Shown here: piece after piece, positions 45,959-55,544 of the stretch
Layout: each line of letters begins with the position of its first letter
Numbering within the stretch: position 1 is the first letter of the stretch
Source of the DNA: Bacteroidales bacterium M2
GTDB lineage: Bacteria > Bacteroidota > Bacteroidia > Bacteroidales > Muribaculaceae
Length of the DNA stretch: 64,000 nucleotides
Reading direction: 5' to 3'
Assembly: GCA_001689415.1 (NCBI GenBank)
Contig: LUJM01000014.1
Location: 24,893-88,892 of the forward strand
Notes under the pieces: generated by a model
The model's input: the letters and a program-made list of their open reading frames with translations, nothing else
Database searches by the model: none
Told to the model about the DNA's origin: nothing
Translations under genes and position numbers: made by a program

Positions 45959-46110
45959 AAAACTCCCTTGAAAAAATCGCACATCAGCCACAAAACTCCC
46001 TTGGAAAAATCGCACATCAGCCACAAAACTCCCTTGAAAAAATCGCACTTCGACCACAAAACTCCCTTGAAAAAATCGCACATCGGCCACAAAACTCCCT
46101 TAAAAAAATA
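45959..46110. repeat. Tandem repeat, 33-bp unit, four copies plus a partial fifth
   Basis: Units start at 45959, 45992, 46025 and 46058, with a partial copy at 46091. Each contains AACTCCCTTGAAAAAATC (one copy has TTGG, the partial has TTAA) and ends CATCAGCCAC or a near variant. The unit is 11 codons long, and the minus strand stays open through all copies, giving an FKGVLWLMCDF-like peptide repeat (45919-46122, GTG start only). There are no spacers, so it is not a CRISPR. Both a minisatellite and a small repetitive peptide gene are possible. Confidence 0.85.
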
Positions 46111-46112
46111 CC

Positions 46113-46271
46113 AAAAGCACACGCACCGTACTCAACCACCCTGAGAAGTATCACGTAGAGCACGCCATAAAACTTGGGGACTACAACATAGGATACTCGG
46201 GCGGAATCCTCACTCTGCCGCTGTATCTGGGCTTTCTTATTCCGCGCCTTGGCTACATTCCAACGACCTGA
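46113..46271 (+). pseudogene. Possible 3' remnant of a decayed gene
   Basis: A frame of 52 sense codons without an ATG ends at TGA 46269-46271. It reads NHPEKYHVEHAIKLGDYNIG and then a hydrophobic stretch GILTLPLYLGFLIPRLGYIP. The composition is protein-like and unlike the AT-rich spacer around it. No family was recognised. It directly follows the tandem repeat. Confidence 0.25.
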
Positions 46272-46338
46272 CAGGCCATATTTAGCGACTCATTATATTT
46301 TTTTGCTCCTACATTCACTGTATTTCGTGGTTTTTGCG

Positions 46339-46346
46339 TAATTTTG
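46339..46346 (+). promoter_or_regulatory. -7 box before typA
   Basis: TAATTTTG fits the consensus and lies 25 bp before the typA ATG. No -33 TTTG is present at the expected distance. Confidence 0.5.
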
Positions 46347-46370
46347 CAACTTGAAACAACCCAATAGAGT

Positions 46371-48170
<1,800 letters not shown>

Positions 48171-48181
48171 TCACAGCTATT

Positions 48182-49027
48182 ATGACGCAACGCTTCTCTC
48201 TCAACCTGCGCGGCCGACTGGTCGAATACGACCGGCCGGCCGTAATGGGCATACTCAATGTTACCCCCGACTCATTTTACAGCGGGTCGCGGGCACAAAC
48301 CTGCGCCGATATATCAGCCGCAGCCAAAGGCCTTGTTGCCAATGGTGCCGACATGATTGATATCGGCGCTTATTCTTCGCGCCCGGGGGCCGACGATGTG
48401 CCCGCAGCCGAGGAGTTGCGTCGCATAGAACAAGGCATCAAGGCAGTCCGAGAAGCCGTCGGTCACGACATACCGCTATCTGTCGACACATTCCGCGCCG
48501 AGGTGGCCCGCAAGGCTATTGAATGGGGCGCTGATATCATCAACGACATCTCAGGCGGCAGCGCCGACCCGGCCATGGCCGAGACTGTAGCCTCATTGCA
48601 AGTGCCCTACATCCTCATGCACATGCGCGGCACCCCGGCCACAATGCAGTCGATGACCGAATACAACGACGTAGTGGCTGATGTTATAGCCGAAATGTCG
48701 CACCAACTTTACAGCCTCGAAGAAGCCGGAGTTGCCGACATCATTATCGACCCCGGCTTCGGCTTTGCCAAGACTCTCGACCAGAATTACCGCCTGCTTG
48801 CACACCTCGATGACTTCAAAATACTTGGCCGCCCCATACTTGCCGGTATGTCGCGCAAATCAATGCTCACCAAGCTGCTCGGCATCGAAGCCGCCGATGC
48901 CCTTGCCGCCACGGCAATTGTCGGCGCTCTCGCTATCGAGCGCGGCGCGGCGATATTACGCGTACACGACCCCCTCGAAGCTGCACAGACAATATCCATA
49001 GTGGCGAGATTATCGCAAAACACCTAA
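48182..49027 (+). CDS. folP: Dihydropteroate synthase FolP
   Basis: The enzyme joins p-aminobenzoate to hydroxymethyl-dihydropterin diphosphate in folate synthesis and is the sulfonamide target. The 281-residue TIM barrel contains MGILNVTPDSFYSG, DMIDIGAYSSRPGADDV, PLSVDTFRAEVARKAIEWGADIINDISGG, LMHMRGTPATMQ, IIDPGFGFAKTLDQNYRLLA, GMSRKSML and the end AILRVHDPLEA. All pterin- and phosphate-binding blocks are intact. It lies between typA and the diadenylate cyclase gene. Confidence 0.97.
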   Translation: MTQRFSLNLRGRLVEYDRPAVMGILNVTPDSFYSGSRAQTCADISAAAKGLVANGADMIDIGAYSSRPGADDVPAAEELRRIEQGIKAVREAVGHDIPLSVDTFRAEVARKAIEWGADIINDISGGSADPAMAETVASLQVPYILMHMRGTPATMQSMTEYNDVVADVIAEMSHQLYSLEEAGVADIIIDPGFGFAKTLDQNYRLLAHLDDFKILGRPILAGMSRKSMLTKLLGIEAADALAATAIVGALAIERGAAILRVHDPLEAAQTISIVARLSQNT

Positions 49028-49039
49028 CCATACCATACG

Positions 49040-49822
49040 ATGCTCGACTTCGGTATCAAAGACGCTATAGACATACTGGTTTTCGCAGTACTGCTCTACT
49101 ACATCTACCGGTTCATGAAAGAATCGGGTACAATCAATATTTTCTATGGCGTGCTTGCGTTTATCGTAGTATGGATACTGGCGTCCGAGATATTCGACAT
49201 GCGCCTTATCGGCACGATACTCGACAAGTTTATGGCTATCGGGTTGATAATCTTGGTCATACTCTTTCAAGAGCCTATCAAGCGCTTTCTTGTCGAGCTT
49301 GGCAGTCAACGGCGCTGGCGCTTCCTGAGCAAACTATTCCACCACCATAAAGAAGAAATCGACAACAAGGCCCTCGCCTGGGTCATGCCTATCGTATACG
49401 CCTGCATGAGCATGAGCAAAAGCAAGACCGGCGCACTCATCGTAGTAGAGCAATCCGTCCCGCTCGACAACTACGCAGGGTCGGGCGACCGCATTGACTC
49501 GCAGATAAATACCCGCTTGATCGAAAACATCTTCTTCAAGAATTCACCACTCCACGACGGTGCCATGATTATCGCCCATGGCCGCATCGAAGCCGCCGGC
49601 TGCATCCTTCCCGTAAGCCACGACAGCGACGTGCCACGCACGCTCGGTCTGCGTCACCGCTCCGCCCTTGGCATCGCTCAGGCCACCGACGCACTGGCCA
49701 TAGTCGTAAGCGAGGAAACCGGCAACATATCGATAGCCCACAGAGGCAAACTCGCCACCAGGCTTAGCAGCACCGAGCTCGAGCACCGACTCAACACCAT
49801 TGCCATAACAATGGCGAAGTAA
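49040..49822 (+). CDS. cdaA: Membrane diadenylate cyclase, CdaA type
   Basis: The enzyme makes the second messenger c-di-AMP from two ATP. The 260-residue protein has three N-terminal membrane helices (about 10-30, 35-55, 60-80) and a DAC (DisA_N) domain. The domain has the catalytic DGA motif (SPLHDGAMII, about 170-175) and RHRSALG (about 203-209), plus the nucleotide loop TGALIVVEQ. This is the CdaA/DacA architecture (TIGR00159), usually involved in cell-wall and potassium homeostasis. The neighbouring folP is a frequent partner in Bacteroidetes. No regulator (CdaR) or phosphodiesterase is in the window. Confidence 0.95.
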   Translation: MLDFGIKDAIDILVFAVLLYYIYRFMKESGTINIFYGVLAFIVVWILASEIFDMRLIGTILDKFMAIGLIILVILFQEPIKRFLVELGSQRRWRFLSKLFHHHKEEIDNKALAWVMPIVYACMSMSKSKTGALIVVEQSVPLDNYAGSGDRIDSQINTRLIENIFFKNSPLHDGAMIIAHGRIEAAGCILPVSHDSDVPRTLGLRHRSALGIAQATDALAIVVSEETGNISIAHRGKLATRLSSTELEHRLNTIAITMAK

Positions 49823-50170
49823 CCACAGACTCAGAGCTTTGAGCAACTCTTAAAGACCGGCATATTTAAAAATACGATGCAGTCGAGGAGACCGAGGCGC
49901 TTTTTGCGTTCATACTCAGTCGTGTAGCTCGCCTCGCCCCCTTGTATTAAATGAAAAATCACCCGAATAAGCCTCAATAATCACTCCCGACTAATTTTTT
50001 CGGGTTAATTAACACGGAGCAACTATAATAAAAAAAAGTTGTCGAGGCAAAAAAAATCACCTCAAGAAATTGAAATACCGAAATTTTTCATTAATTTTGC
50101 GCTTGCAAATCCGGTAACACCGGTCAAACTACATGAAACATTAAACAACCCAATATTCAATTACCAAATT
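49823..50170. other. Intergenic region upstream of gapA
   Basis: The 348 bp hold the gapA promoter near the right end. Weak inverted repeats (for example GAGGCG and CGCCTC near 49890 and 49930) may end the typA operon, but there is no convincing stem with a T-run. No gene or RNA motif was recognised. Confidence 0.5.
50069..50099 (+). promoter_or_regulatory. Promoter of gapA
   Basis: ATTG (50069-50072) and TAATTTTG (50092-50099) with a 19-bp spacer give a strong Bacteroidetes promoter. The leader is about 65 nt. Confidence 0.75.
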
Positions 50171-51181
50171 ATGACTAAAATAGGTATCAATGGCTTTGGT
50201 CGTATCGGTCGCTTCGTCTTCCGTGCTTCTACAAAGCGTGAAGACATCGAAGTAGTCGCTATCAACGACCTTCTCCCCGTAGACTACATGGCCTACATGC
50301 TCAAGTATGACACAATGCACGGCCAGTTCGAAGGCACCGTAGACTACGACCTCGAGAAGAGCGAACTGATTGTTAACGGCAAGCACATCCGCGTAACCGC
50401 ATGCAAAAACCCCGCAGAAATCAACTGGGCAGCTGTAGGCGCAGAGTACGTAGTTGAATCTACCGGCCTCTTCCTCACAAAAGAAAAAGCACAGGCTCAC
50501 ATCGAAGCCGGCGCTAAATACGTGGTTATGTCTGCTCCCTCTAAGGACGACACCCCCATGTTCGTTTGCGGCGTAAACGCTGACACCTACGTTAAGGGTA
50601 CTCAGTTCGTTTCTAACGCATCTTGCACCACCAACTGCCTTGCTCCTATCGCAAAGGTTCTCAACGACAAATTCGGCATCGTTAACGGTCTTATGACCAC
50701 CGTTCACTCTACCACCGCTACTCAGAAGACTGTAGACGGTCCTTCAATGAAAGACTGGCGTGGTGGCCGCGCTGCTTCCGGCAACATCATCCCCTCTTCT
50801 ACAGGTGCTGCTAAGGCTGTAGGCAAAGTAATCCCCGAACTCAACGGCAAACTTACCGGTATCTCGATGCGTGTCCCCACCCTCGACGTATCTGTAGTTG
50901 ACCTCACCGTTAACCTCGCTAAACCCGCTACCAAAGAAGCTATCTGCGCTGCTATGAAAGAAGCTGCAGAAGGCGAACTCAAAGGCGTACTCGGCTACAC
51001 CGAAGATGCAGTTGTTTCAAGCGACTTCCTCGGCGACGTTCGCACTTCTATCTTCGACGCTAACGCAGGTGTATACCTCACCGACAACTTCGTTAAAGTT
51101 GTTTCTTGGTACGACAACGAGATCGGCTACTCTAACAAAGTGCTCGACCTCATCGCTACCATGGTACGCATCAACGGCTAA
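50171..51181 (+). CDS. gapA: Glyceraldehyde-3-phosphate dehydrogenase, type I
   Basis: This glycolytic enzyme converts glyceraldehyde 3-phosphate, NAD and phosphate to 1,3-bisphosphoglycerate. The 336-residue protein starts MTKIGINGFGRIGRFVFRAS (NAD-binding Rossmann motif) and has the catalytic Cys152 in SNASCTTNCLAP, plus TTVHSTTATQKTVDGPS and the end SWYDNEIGYSNKVLDL. The ATG at 50171 is the family start; the longer upstream frame is non-coding. Codon use shifts to T-ending codons (GCT, TCT, GTT) compared with neighbouring genes, as expected for a very highly expressed gene. It has its own promoter and terminator. Confidence 0.98.
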   Translation: MTKIGINGFGRIGRFVFRASTKREDIEVVAINDLLPVDYMAYMLKYDTMHGQFEGTVDYDLEKSELIVNGKHIRVTACKNPAEINWAAVGAEYVVESTGLFLTKEKAQAHIEAGAKYVVMSAPSKDDTPMFVCGVNADTYVKGTQFVSNASCTTNCLAPIAKVLNDKFGIVNGLMTTVHSTTATQKTVDGPSMKDWRGGRAASGNIIPSSTGAAKAVGKVIPELNGKLTGISMRVPTLDVSVVDLTVNLAKPATKEAICAAMKEAAEGELKGVLGYTEDAVVSSDFLGDVRTSIFDANAGVYLTDNFVKVVSWYDNEIGYSNKVLDLIATMVRING

Positions 51182-51201
51182 TCCATAGCTATCGATAAAA
51201 G

Positions 51202-51232
51202 AATCCCGACGCTCTGCGCCGGGATTTTTTAT
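51202..51232 (+). terminator. Terminator of gapA
   Basis: AATCCCG (51202-51208) pairs with CGGGATT (51220-51226), followed by a T-run. It lies 20 bp after the gapA stop. Confidence 0.85.
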
Positions 51233-51388
51233 TGCCTTATGCTATTATGTAAACTCTAAACCCGGCCTCTACACAAATATGCTCGAAGAGCATTACTTTT
51301 CCGAACCCCAGCATTACGAAGTTTGCTGGGGCGCATATCTCTCCCAAGGCAATTAGTGTCGAAGACACTTCCCATTAAATTGAACGGC

Positions 51389-51493
51389 AACGATAGGAGC
51401 TTGGCTCTCCGAGACAAGCCTCGGTTAGACTTGACAGTCAATGCGTTAGCGATACTGAACGAGGCTTATCTCGGAGAGCCAAGCACCTATCGC
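51389..51493. repeat. Long palindromic intergenic element, copy A
   Basis: The 33-nt arms, 51391-51423 and 51460-51492, match as an inverted repeat at 31 of 33 positions. The core is GCTTGGCTCTCCGAGA. The 36-nt loop contains TTAGCGATACTGA. The same arms and loop motif recur at 56667-56769 (copy B). As RNA it would fold into a long hairpin. No transposase is associated. It resembles a REP/MITE-like dispersed element. Confidence 0.85.
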
Positions 51494-51499
51494 ATTACA

Positions 51500-51553
51500 A
51501 AAAATCCTCGGGGAGGACGCTGTATGATGTCTACAGCGGCTTCCCCGAGGATT
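51500..51553 (-). terminator. Terminator of the ftsX-to-amidase operon
   Basis: AAATCCTCGGGG (51502-51513) pairs with CCCCGAGGATTT (51542-51553), and the stem continues inward with GACGCTGTA and TACAGCGGC. On the minus strand a T-run follows. It lies 60 bp after the amidase stop. Confidence 0.85.
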
Positions 51554-51611
51554 TATATTAATGGTATTATCTAAACTTTAAACCCAAACCTTAAACCGGG
51601 CTAACGAAATT

Positions 51612-52490
51612 TCAATCGCGGTAGCGCTGAGTTAGTTCGCCATAGGCATCGATGCGGCGGTCGCGAAGAAATGGCCACCAGCGACGCACATGCTCGCTAC
51701 GGGTAAGGTCTACGTCGACTATAGCTGTTGTTTCTTCGTCTCCGGCCTGATACAGGAACTCGCCCTGCGGACCGGCAACAAAACTTGTACCCCAGAACTG
51801 TATGCCCTTTGTCAGGCCTGTAGGGTCGTCCTCGAAGCCCACGCGGTTGACAGCCACTACAGGCAAACCGTTGGCTATCGCATGGCCGCGTTGCACTGTC
51901 ACCCAAGCCTCGTGCTGGCGAGCCTTTTCGTCGTCGGCATCGCTGCTTTCCCAGCCTATTGCAGTAGGATAAATCAGTATCTCCGCACCCGCGAGCGCCA
52001 TCATACGCGCAGCTTCGGGATACCATTGATCCCAGCACACAAGCACTCCAAGCTTACCAAGCGAAGTATGGATAGGGTTGAAACCCATATCGCCCGGGGT
52101 GAAGTAGAATTTCTCGTAATACGCAGGGTCGTCGGGGATATGCATCTTGCGGTATTTTCCGGCAATAGTACCGTCGGTTTCGAAAACCACGGCTGTATTG
52201 TGATACAAACCCGGCGCACGACGCTCAAACAGACTTGCTACAAGCACTACCTTGTTGTCGCTTGCCACCTTGGAATAGAATTCCGTAGCCTCGCCGGGAA
52301 TAGGCTCGGCAAGAGAGCAAAAATCAATATTCTCGTGCTGGCAGAAATAATGCGTATCGTGAAGCTCTTGCAGCACCACAAGCTGAGCGCCGTCGTGAGC
52401 CAGCTTTGCCACCTTGGCAGCAATACGGGCACGGTTCTCGGCCTTGACTTCGCTACAAGCCTGCTGTATGAGTCCTACTTTGAGTATCAT
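51612..52490 (-). CDS. aguB: N-carbamoylputrescine amidase-like carbon-nitrogen hydrolase
   Basis: This is a nitrilase-superfamily enzyme of 292 residues. The catalytic triad is visible as Glu42 (VLQELHDTHYF), Lys115 (KYRKMHIPDDPAYYEKFYFTPGD) and Cys152 (VLVCWDQWYPEAARMMALAGAEIL). These blocks, with YPTAIGWESSDADDEKARQHEAW, are characteristic of AguB, which hydrolyses N-carbamoylputrescine to putrescine, CO2 and ammonia. The agmatine deiminase partner aguA is not in the window, so substrate rests on similarity. It follows queA by 4 bp and ends the operon. Confidence 0.9.
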   Translation of the reverse strand: MILKVGLIQQACSEVKAENRARIAAKVAKLAHDGAQLVVLQELHDTHYFCQHENIDFCSLAEPIPGEATEFYSKVASDNKVVLVASLFERRAPGLYHNTAVVFETDGTIAGKYRKMHIPDDPAYYEKFYFTPGDMGFNPIHTSLGKLGVLVCWDQWYPEAARMMALAGAEILIYPTAIGWESSDADDEKARQHEAWVTVQRGHAIANGLPVVAVNRVGFEDDPTGLTKGIQFWGTSFVAGPQGEFLYQAGDEETTAIVDVDLTRSEHVRRWWPFLRDRRIDAYGELTQRYRD

Positions 52491-52494
52491 TTTA

Positions 52495-53544
52495 TCAAAG
52501 AATTAACATTGCATCGCCGTAGCATCCGAAGCGATAGCCTTCTTTTACAGCCTCGTTATAAGCCTTCATCACCAGCTCGTAGCCGCCGAATGCAGCAACC
52601 ATCATCAGCATGGTCGAGTAAGGCATATGGAAGTTGGTTACCAGGCTCGAAGCCACCGAAAAATCGTACGGCGGGAAGATAAACTTGTTGGTCCAGCCGG
52701 TATAGGTCTTCATATGTCCACCCATGCTGTCGGCTGTTGCGATAGCACGCAGCACTGAAGTGCCCACAGCACATACCTGATGCCCTGCATCCTTTGCCGC
52801 ATTAACGGTATCTACCAATTGCTGGTCGGCATCCATTTGCTCGGAGTCCATGCGGTGCTTTGTCAAGTCTTCCACGTCGATCTCGCGGAATGCGCCAAGG
52901 CCGCTGTGAATAGTCACAAAAGCCTCTTTTACGCCCTTGATTTTAAGACGGGTAATAAGGCTGCGCGAGAAGTGCAGGCCTGCAGCCGGAGCTACAACAG
53001 CGCCCTCTTTCTCTGCGAAAATGCACTGATAGTCTTCGATATCGCAGGGTTCGGGAGTGCGTTTGATATATGGAGGCAGCGGGGTCATGCCAAGCGAGTA
53101 AAGCGCCTGTTTGAATTCATCGTGCGGACCGTCGTAGAGGAATCGGAGGGTGCGGCCTCGCGAGGTGGTATTGTCGATAACCTCGGCTACCATTGAATCA
53201 TCGTCGCCGAAGTATAGTTTGTTGCCGATACGAATCTTGCGAGCCGGCTCTACGAGTACATCCCAGAATTTATTCTCGGCATTCAACTCGCGCAGCAAGA
53301 ACACTTCGATACGCGCCCCGGTCTTTTCCTTATTGCCATAAAGCAAGGCAGGGAATACACGAGTGTTGTTGAATACCATCACATCGCCATCGTTGAAAAA
53401 ATCGAGGATGTCTTTGAAAATATGATGAGAAATTTCGCCTGTACGGCGGTTTACGACCATCAGACGAGCCTGGTCGCGCTCTGCCAGAGGATGGCTGGCA
53501 ATAAGCTCGTCGGGAAGATTAAATTTAAATTGTGACAGTTTCAT
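52495..53544 (-). CDS. queA: tRNA queuosine synthesis enzyme QueA
   Basis: QueA transfers and isomerises the ribosyl part of SAM to 7-aminomethyl-deazaguanine in tRNA, forming epoxyqueuosine. The 349-residue protein has the typical LSQFKFNLPDELIASHPLAERDQARLMVV, DGDVMVFNNTRVFPALLYG, GMTPLPPYIKR, AVVAPAAGLHFS, VKEAFVTIHSGLGAFREIDVED and VGTSVLRAI blocks. The ATG at 53544 gives the family start; an in-frame extension to 53628 is unsupported. It lies 120 bp after truB, and no preQ1 riboswitch is recognised in that gap. Confidence 0.96.
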   Translation of the reverse strand: MKLSQFKFNLPDELIASHPLAERDQARLMVVNRRTGEISHHIFKDILDFFNDGDVMVFNNTRVFPALLYGNKEKTGARIEVFLLRELNAENKFWDVLVEPARKIRIGNKLYFGDDDSMVAEVIDNTTSRGRTLRFLYDGPHDEFKQALYSLGMTPLPPYIKRTPEPCDIEDYQCIFAEKEGAVVAPAAGLHFSRSLITRLKIKGVKEAFVTIHSGLGAFREIDVEDLTKHRMDSEQMDADQQLVDTVNAAKDAGHQVCAVGTSVLRAIATADSMGGHMKTYTGWTNKFIFPPYDFSVASSLVTNFHMPYSTMLMMVAAFGGYELVMKAYNEAVKEGYRFGCYGDAMLIL

Positions 53545-53664
53545 ATACTGAGGTCGATTGGGATGATGAGGAGCGCTTGACAGGCTACCACATAGAATCC
53601 GACTTCTATATCGGCATATTGCCTGCAATTAACTTATTATTATGTAATTCTTTATATTATTATA

Positions 53665-54378
53665 TCATGCTTGTTCGGGCATTTCAAGCTCTACCGTCTT
53701 GATAAGCTCTACAGCTTGGTCAACGGTCAGACAGCGGTCAACGGTGGCATCACCTACCCTTGTTCGGCGCAGGGCCGTCAGGTGAGCGCCGCTGCCAAGG
53801 GCCGCACCGATGTCTCGCGCAAGCGCCCTGATATATGTGCCTTTGCTGCATACTACGCGAATAGTAAGTTCCTCTTTTTCTTTGTCATAACCGAGCATTT
53901 CAATCTCGTCGATAACAAGGATTTTGGGCTTGAGGTCTACCTCTTTGCCTTTGCGGGCGAGGTCGTAGGCTCGTTTGCCGTCGACTTTGCAGGCCGAAAA
54001 CGCCGGTGGCACTTGTTCGATACGGCCTGTGAAACGTCCGAGGACTTCGATTATCGACTCCTGAGTGATATGCTCGGTAGGAAATGTTGCATCCACCTCT
54101 GTTTCAAGGTCAAACGAAGGTGTAGTCGCACCAAGGCGCATGGCGGCGATATATTCTTTCACACCGGCCTGCAGCTCGTCAATTCGCTTTGTGGCACGAC
54201 CGGTGCACACTATCATCACACCTGTGGCAAGCGGATCGAGCGTGCCAGCGTGGCCGACCTTAAACTTCTTTATGCCCAGGCGGCGAAGCAAAGCTCCGCG
54301 AACGCGCTTGACGGCATCAAACGAGGTCCAACCCAGAGGCTTGTCAATATATAGTATTTCTCCGTCAACGAAGTTCAT
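53665..54378 (-). CDS. truB: tRNA pseudouridine-55 synthase TruB
   Basis: TruB makes pseudouridine 55 in the T loop of tRNAs. The 237-residue protein has IDKPLGWTSFDAVKRVR, the catalytic Asp48 in GHAGTLDPLATGVMIVCTGRATK, PPAFSACKVDGKRAYDLARKG and SKGTYIRALARDIGAALG. It lacks much of the C-terminal PUA extension of Escherichia coli TruB (314 residues). The start overlaps the uppP stop by one base (TGATG). Confidence 0.96.
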   Translation of the reverse strand: MNFVDGEILYIDKPLGWTSFDAVKRVRGALLRRLGIKKFKVGHAGTLDPLATGVMIVCTGRATKRIDELQAGVKEYIAAMRLGATTPSFDLETEVDATFPTEHITQESIIEVLGRFTGRIEQVPPAFSACKVDGKRAYDLARKGKEVDLKPKILVIDEIEMLGYDKEKEELTIRVVCSKGTYIRALARDIGAALGSGAHLTALRRTRVGDATVDRCLTVDQAVELIKTVELEMPEQA

Positions 54379-55244
54379 CAGAATACACCAAGGCCTTTGG
54401 CGATACAGATAGCGCCAACGATTAGACAGTAAACGGCAAACCAGATGAGTTTACCTTTCTTTACGATTGCAAGCATCCACTTACAAGCGATGCAACCTAC
54501 TATAAACGAGGCAAAAAAGCCTGTCAGCAAGGCCACAAGGCCGATTTCGGGAGTGGGGGCTCCGGCGGCGGCATCTACGGCTTCAACACCGAAAATATCC
54601 TTGATATCAAGCAGGGCTTCGCCAAGGATAGGTATGATTACCATTAGGAACGAGAACTGAGCCACCTGCTCGCGCTTGTCGCCAATCAGGATACCGGTAG
54701 CTATCGTTGTACCGGAGCGCGAAAGGCCGGGCAGCACGGCGATCGACTGGGCGCATCCGATAACAAATGCGTCTACAAATGTGATGTCGCGGGGTTTGTA
54801 TACTCGACCTGTCAGACGGTCGGTATCGTAGGGACGGGTACGGAAGAAGTACGAAAACGACAGCAAGGCTGCAGTAACGCACAGACATACACCGACGAGC
54901 GTCAGCTCCTGACCGAAGAATGTCTCGATAGTTTCCTTAAAGCAGATGCCTACTATACCGATAGGAATGCATGAAACAAGAATCTTGCACACATACCAGA
55001 AGCGGTCGTCGCGCTTGAAGGTAAAAAACGATACCACCAACGGCCAGAACTCGCGCCATAATATAACGATAGTACTCAGCACTGTGGCCACGTGGAGCAT
55101 CACGTCGAACTGCAGGCTCTGGGCGCTGCCAAGGTCGAGGCCGAGGATTTCGCGGAATATCTCAAGGTGTCCCGAAGAACTGATAGGCAGGTATTCTGCA
55201 AGGCCCTGCACGATGCCCAATATAAGTGCGTCTATTATTTCCAT
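54378..55244 (-). CDS. uppP: Undecaprenyl-diphosphatase UppP (BacA)
   Basis: This membrane enzyme (288 residues, about eight helices) dephosphorylates undecaprenyl diphosphate to recycle the lipid carrier of cell-wall synthesis. The catalytic blocks are GIVQGLAEYLPISSSGHLEI (Glu-rich motif with Ser and His) and IAVLPGLSRSGTTIATGILIG (PGxSRSG with the essential Arg). It lies between the DUF3098 gene (3 bp gap) and truB. Confidence 0.96.
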   Translation of the reverse strand: MEIIDALILGIVQGLAEYLPISSSGHLEIFREILGLDLGSAQSLQFDVMLHVATVLSTIVILWREFWPLVVSFFTFKRDDRFWYVCKILVSCIPIGIVGICFKETIETFFGQELTLVGVCLCVTAALLSFSYFFRTRPYDTDRLTGRVYKPRDITFVDAFVIGCAQSIAVLPGLSRSGTTIATGILIGDKREQVAQFSFLMVIIPILGEALLDIKDIFGVEAVDAAAGAPTPEIGLVALLTGFFASFIVGCIACKWMLAIVKKGKLIWFAVYCLIVGAICIAKGLGVF

Positions 55245-55247
55245 TGT

Positions 55248-55535
55248 TTATTTCTTTTTGCCAAAAGGTAGACGTCGGGGATCGATTATTATCGCGGCAC
55301 CCATGGCCACGAAGCCCAAGAAGGCGATTGCCGGACCGACCACGATACGGCGTGTGCTGAATATGTCGGGGTTGAATTCTTCTACCGAAGAACTGCCGCC
55401 AAGCATCAATATAAAACCGAGCACTATCATCGCTCCGGCTATTGCCATGGCGATAAAGTTGCCGCGTTCGAGTGGCATACCCGAGGGCGACTGCTCGAAT
55501 TGTTCGGCAGGATTGTTGCGTTTTGTGCTTGCCAT
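55248..55535 (-). CDS. DUF3098 family small membrane protein
   Basis: The 95-residue protein has two hydrophobic helices (about 28-46 and 66-85) separated by a short polar loop containing SSSVEEFNPDIFSTRRIVVGP, and basic ends (RRLPFGKKK). This is the DUF3098 pattern, found in Bacteroidetes next to ftsX and uppP as here. Function is unknown. The fixed place between two envelope genes suggests a role in division or wall synthesis, by inference only. Confidence 0.82.
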   Translation of the reverse strand: MASTKRNNPAEQFEQSPSGMPLERGNFIAMAIAGAMIVLGFILMLGGSSSVEEFNPDIFSTRRIVVGPAIAFLGFVAMGAAIIIDPRRLPFGKKK

Positions 55536-55544
55536 TATCTTTTT

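Noticed and set aside
45959..46110. CRISPR array
   Set aside because: The 33-bp units are directly adjacent with no unique spacers, and no cas genes are present.
49823..50170. Small RNA or riboswitch before gapA
   Set aside because: No strong stem or conserved motif was recognised; only the promoter is convincing.
51256..51574. Small proteins on both strands within palindrome copy A
   Set aside because: These frames are formed by the palindrome and the terminator. The shared 'SLALRDKP' peptide in copies A and B comes from the repeated DNA and the frames are not otherwise conserved.
53545..53628. N-terminal extension of queA
   Set aside because: The in-frame extension has no family similarity and lies in the untranslated gap; the normal start MKLSQFKF is at 53544.
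53545..53664. preQ1 riboswitch before queA
   Set aside because: The 120-bp gap has no recognisable C-rich/A-rich pseudoknot aptamer, and queA appears to belong to the upstream operon.
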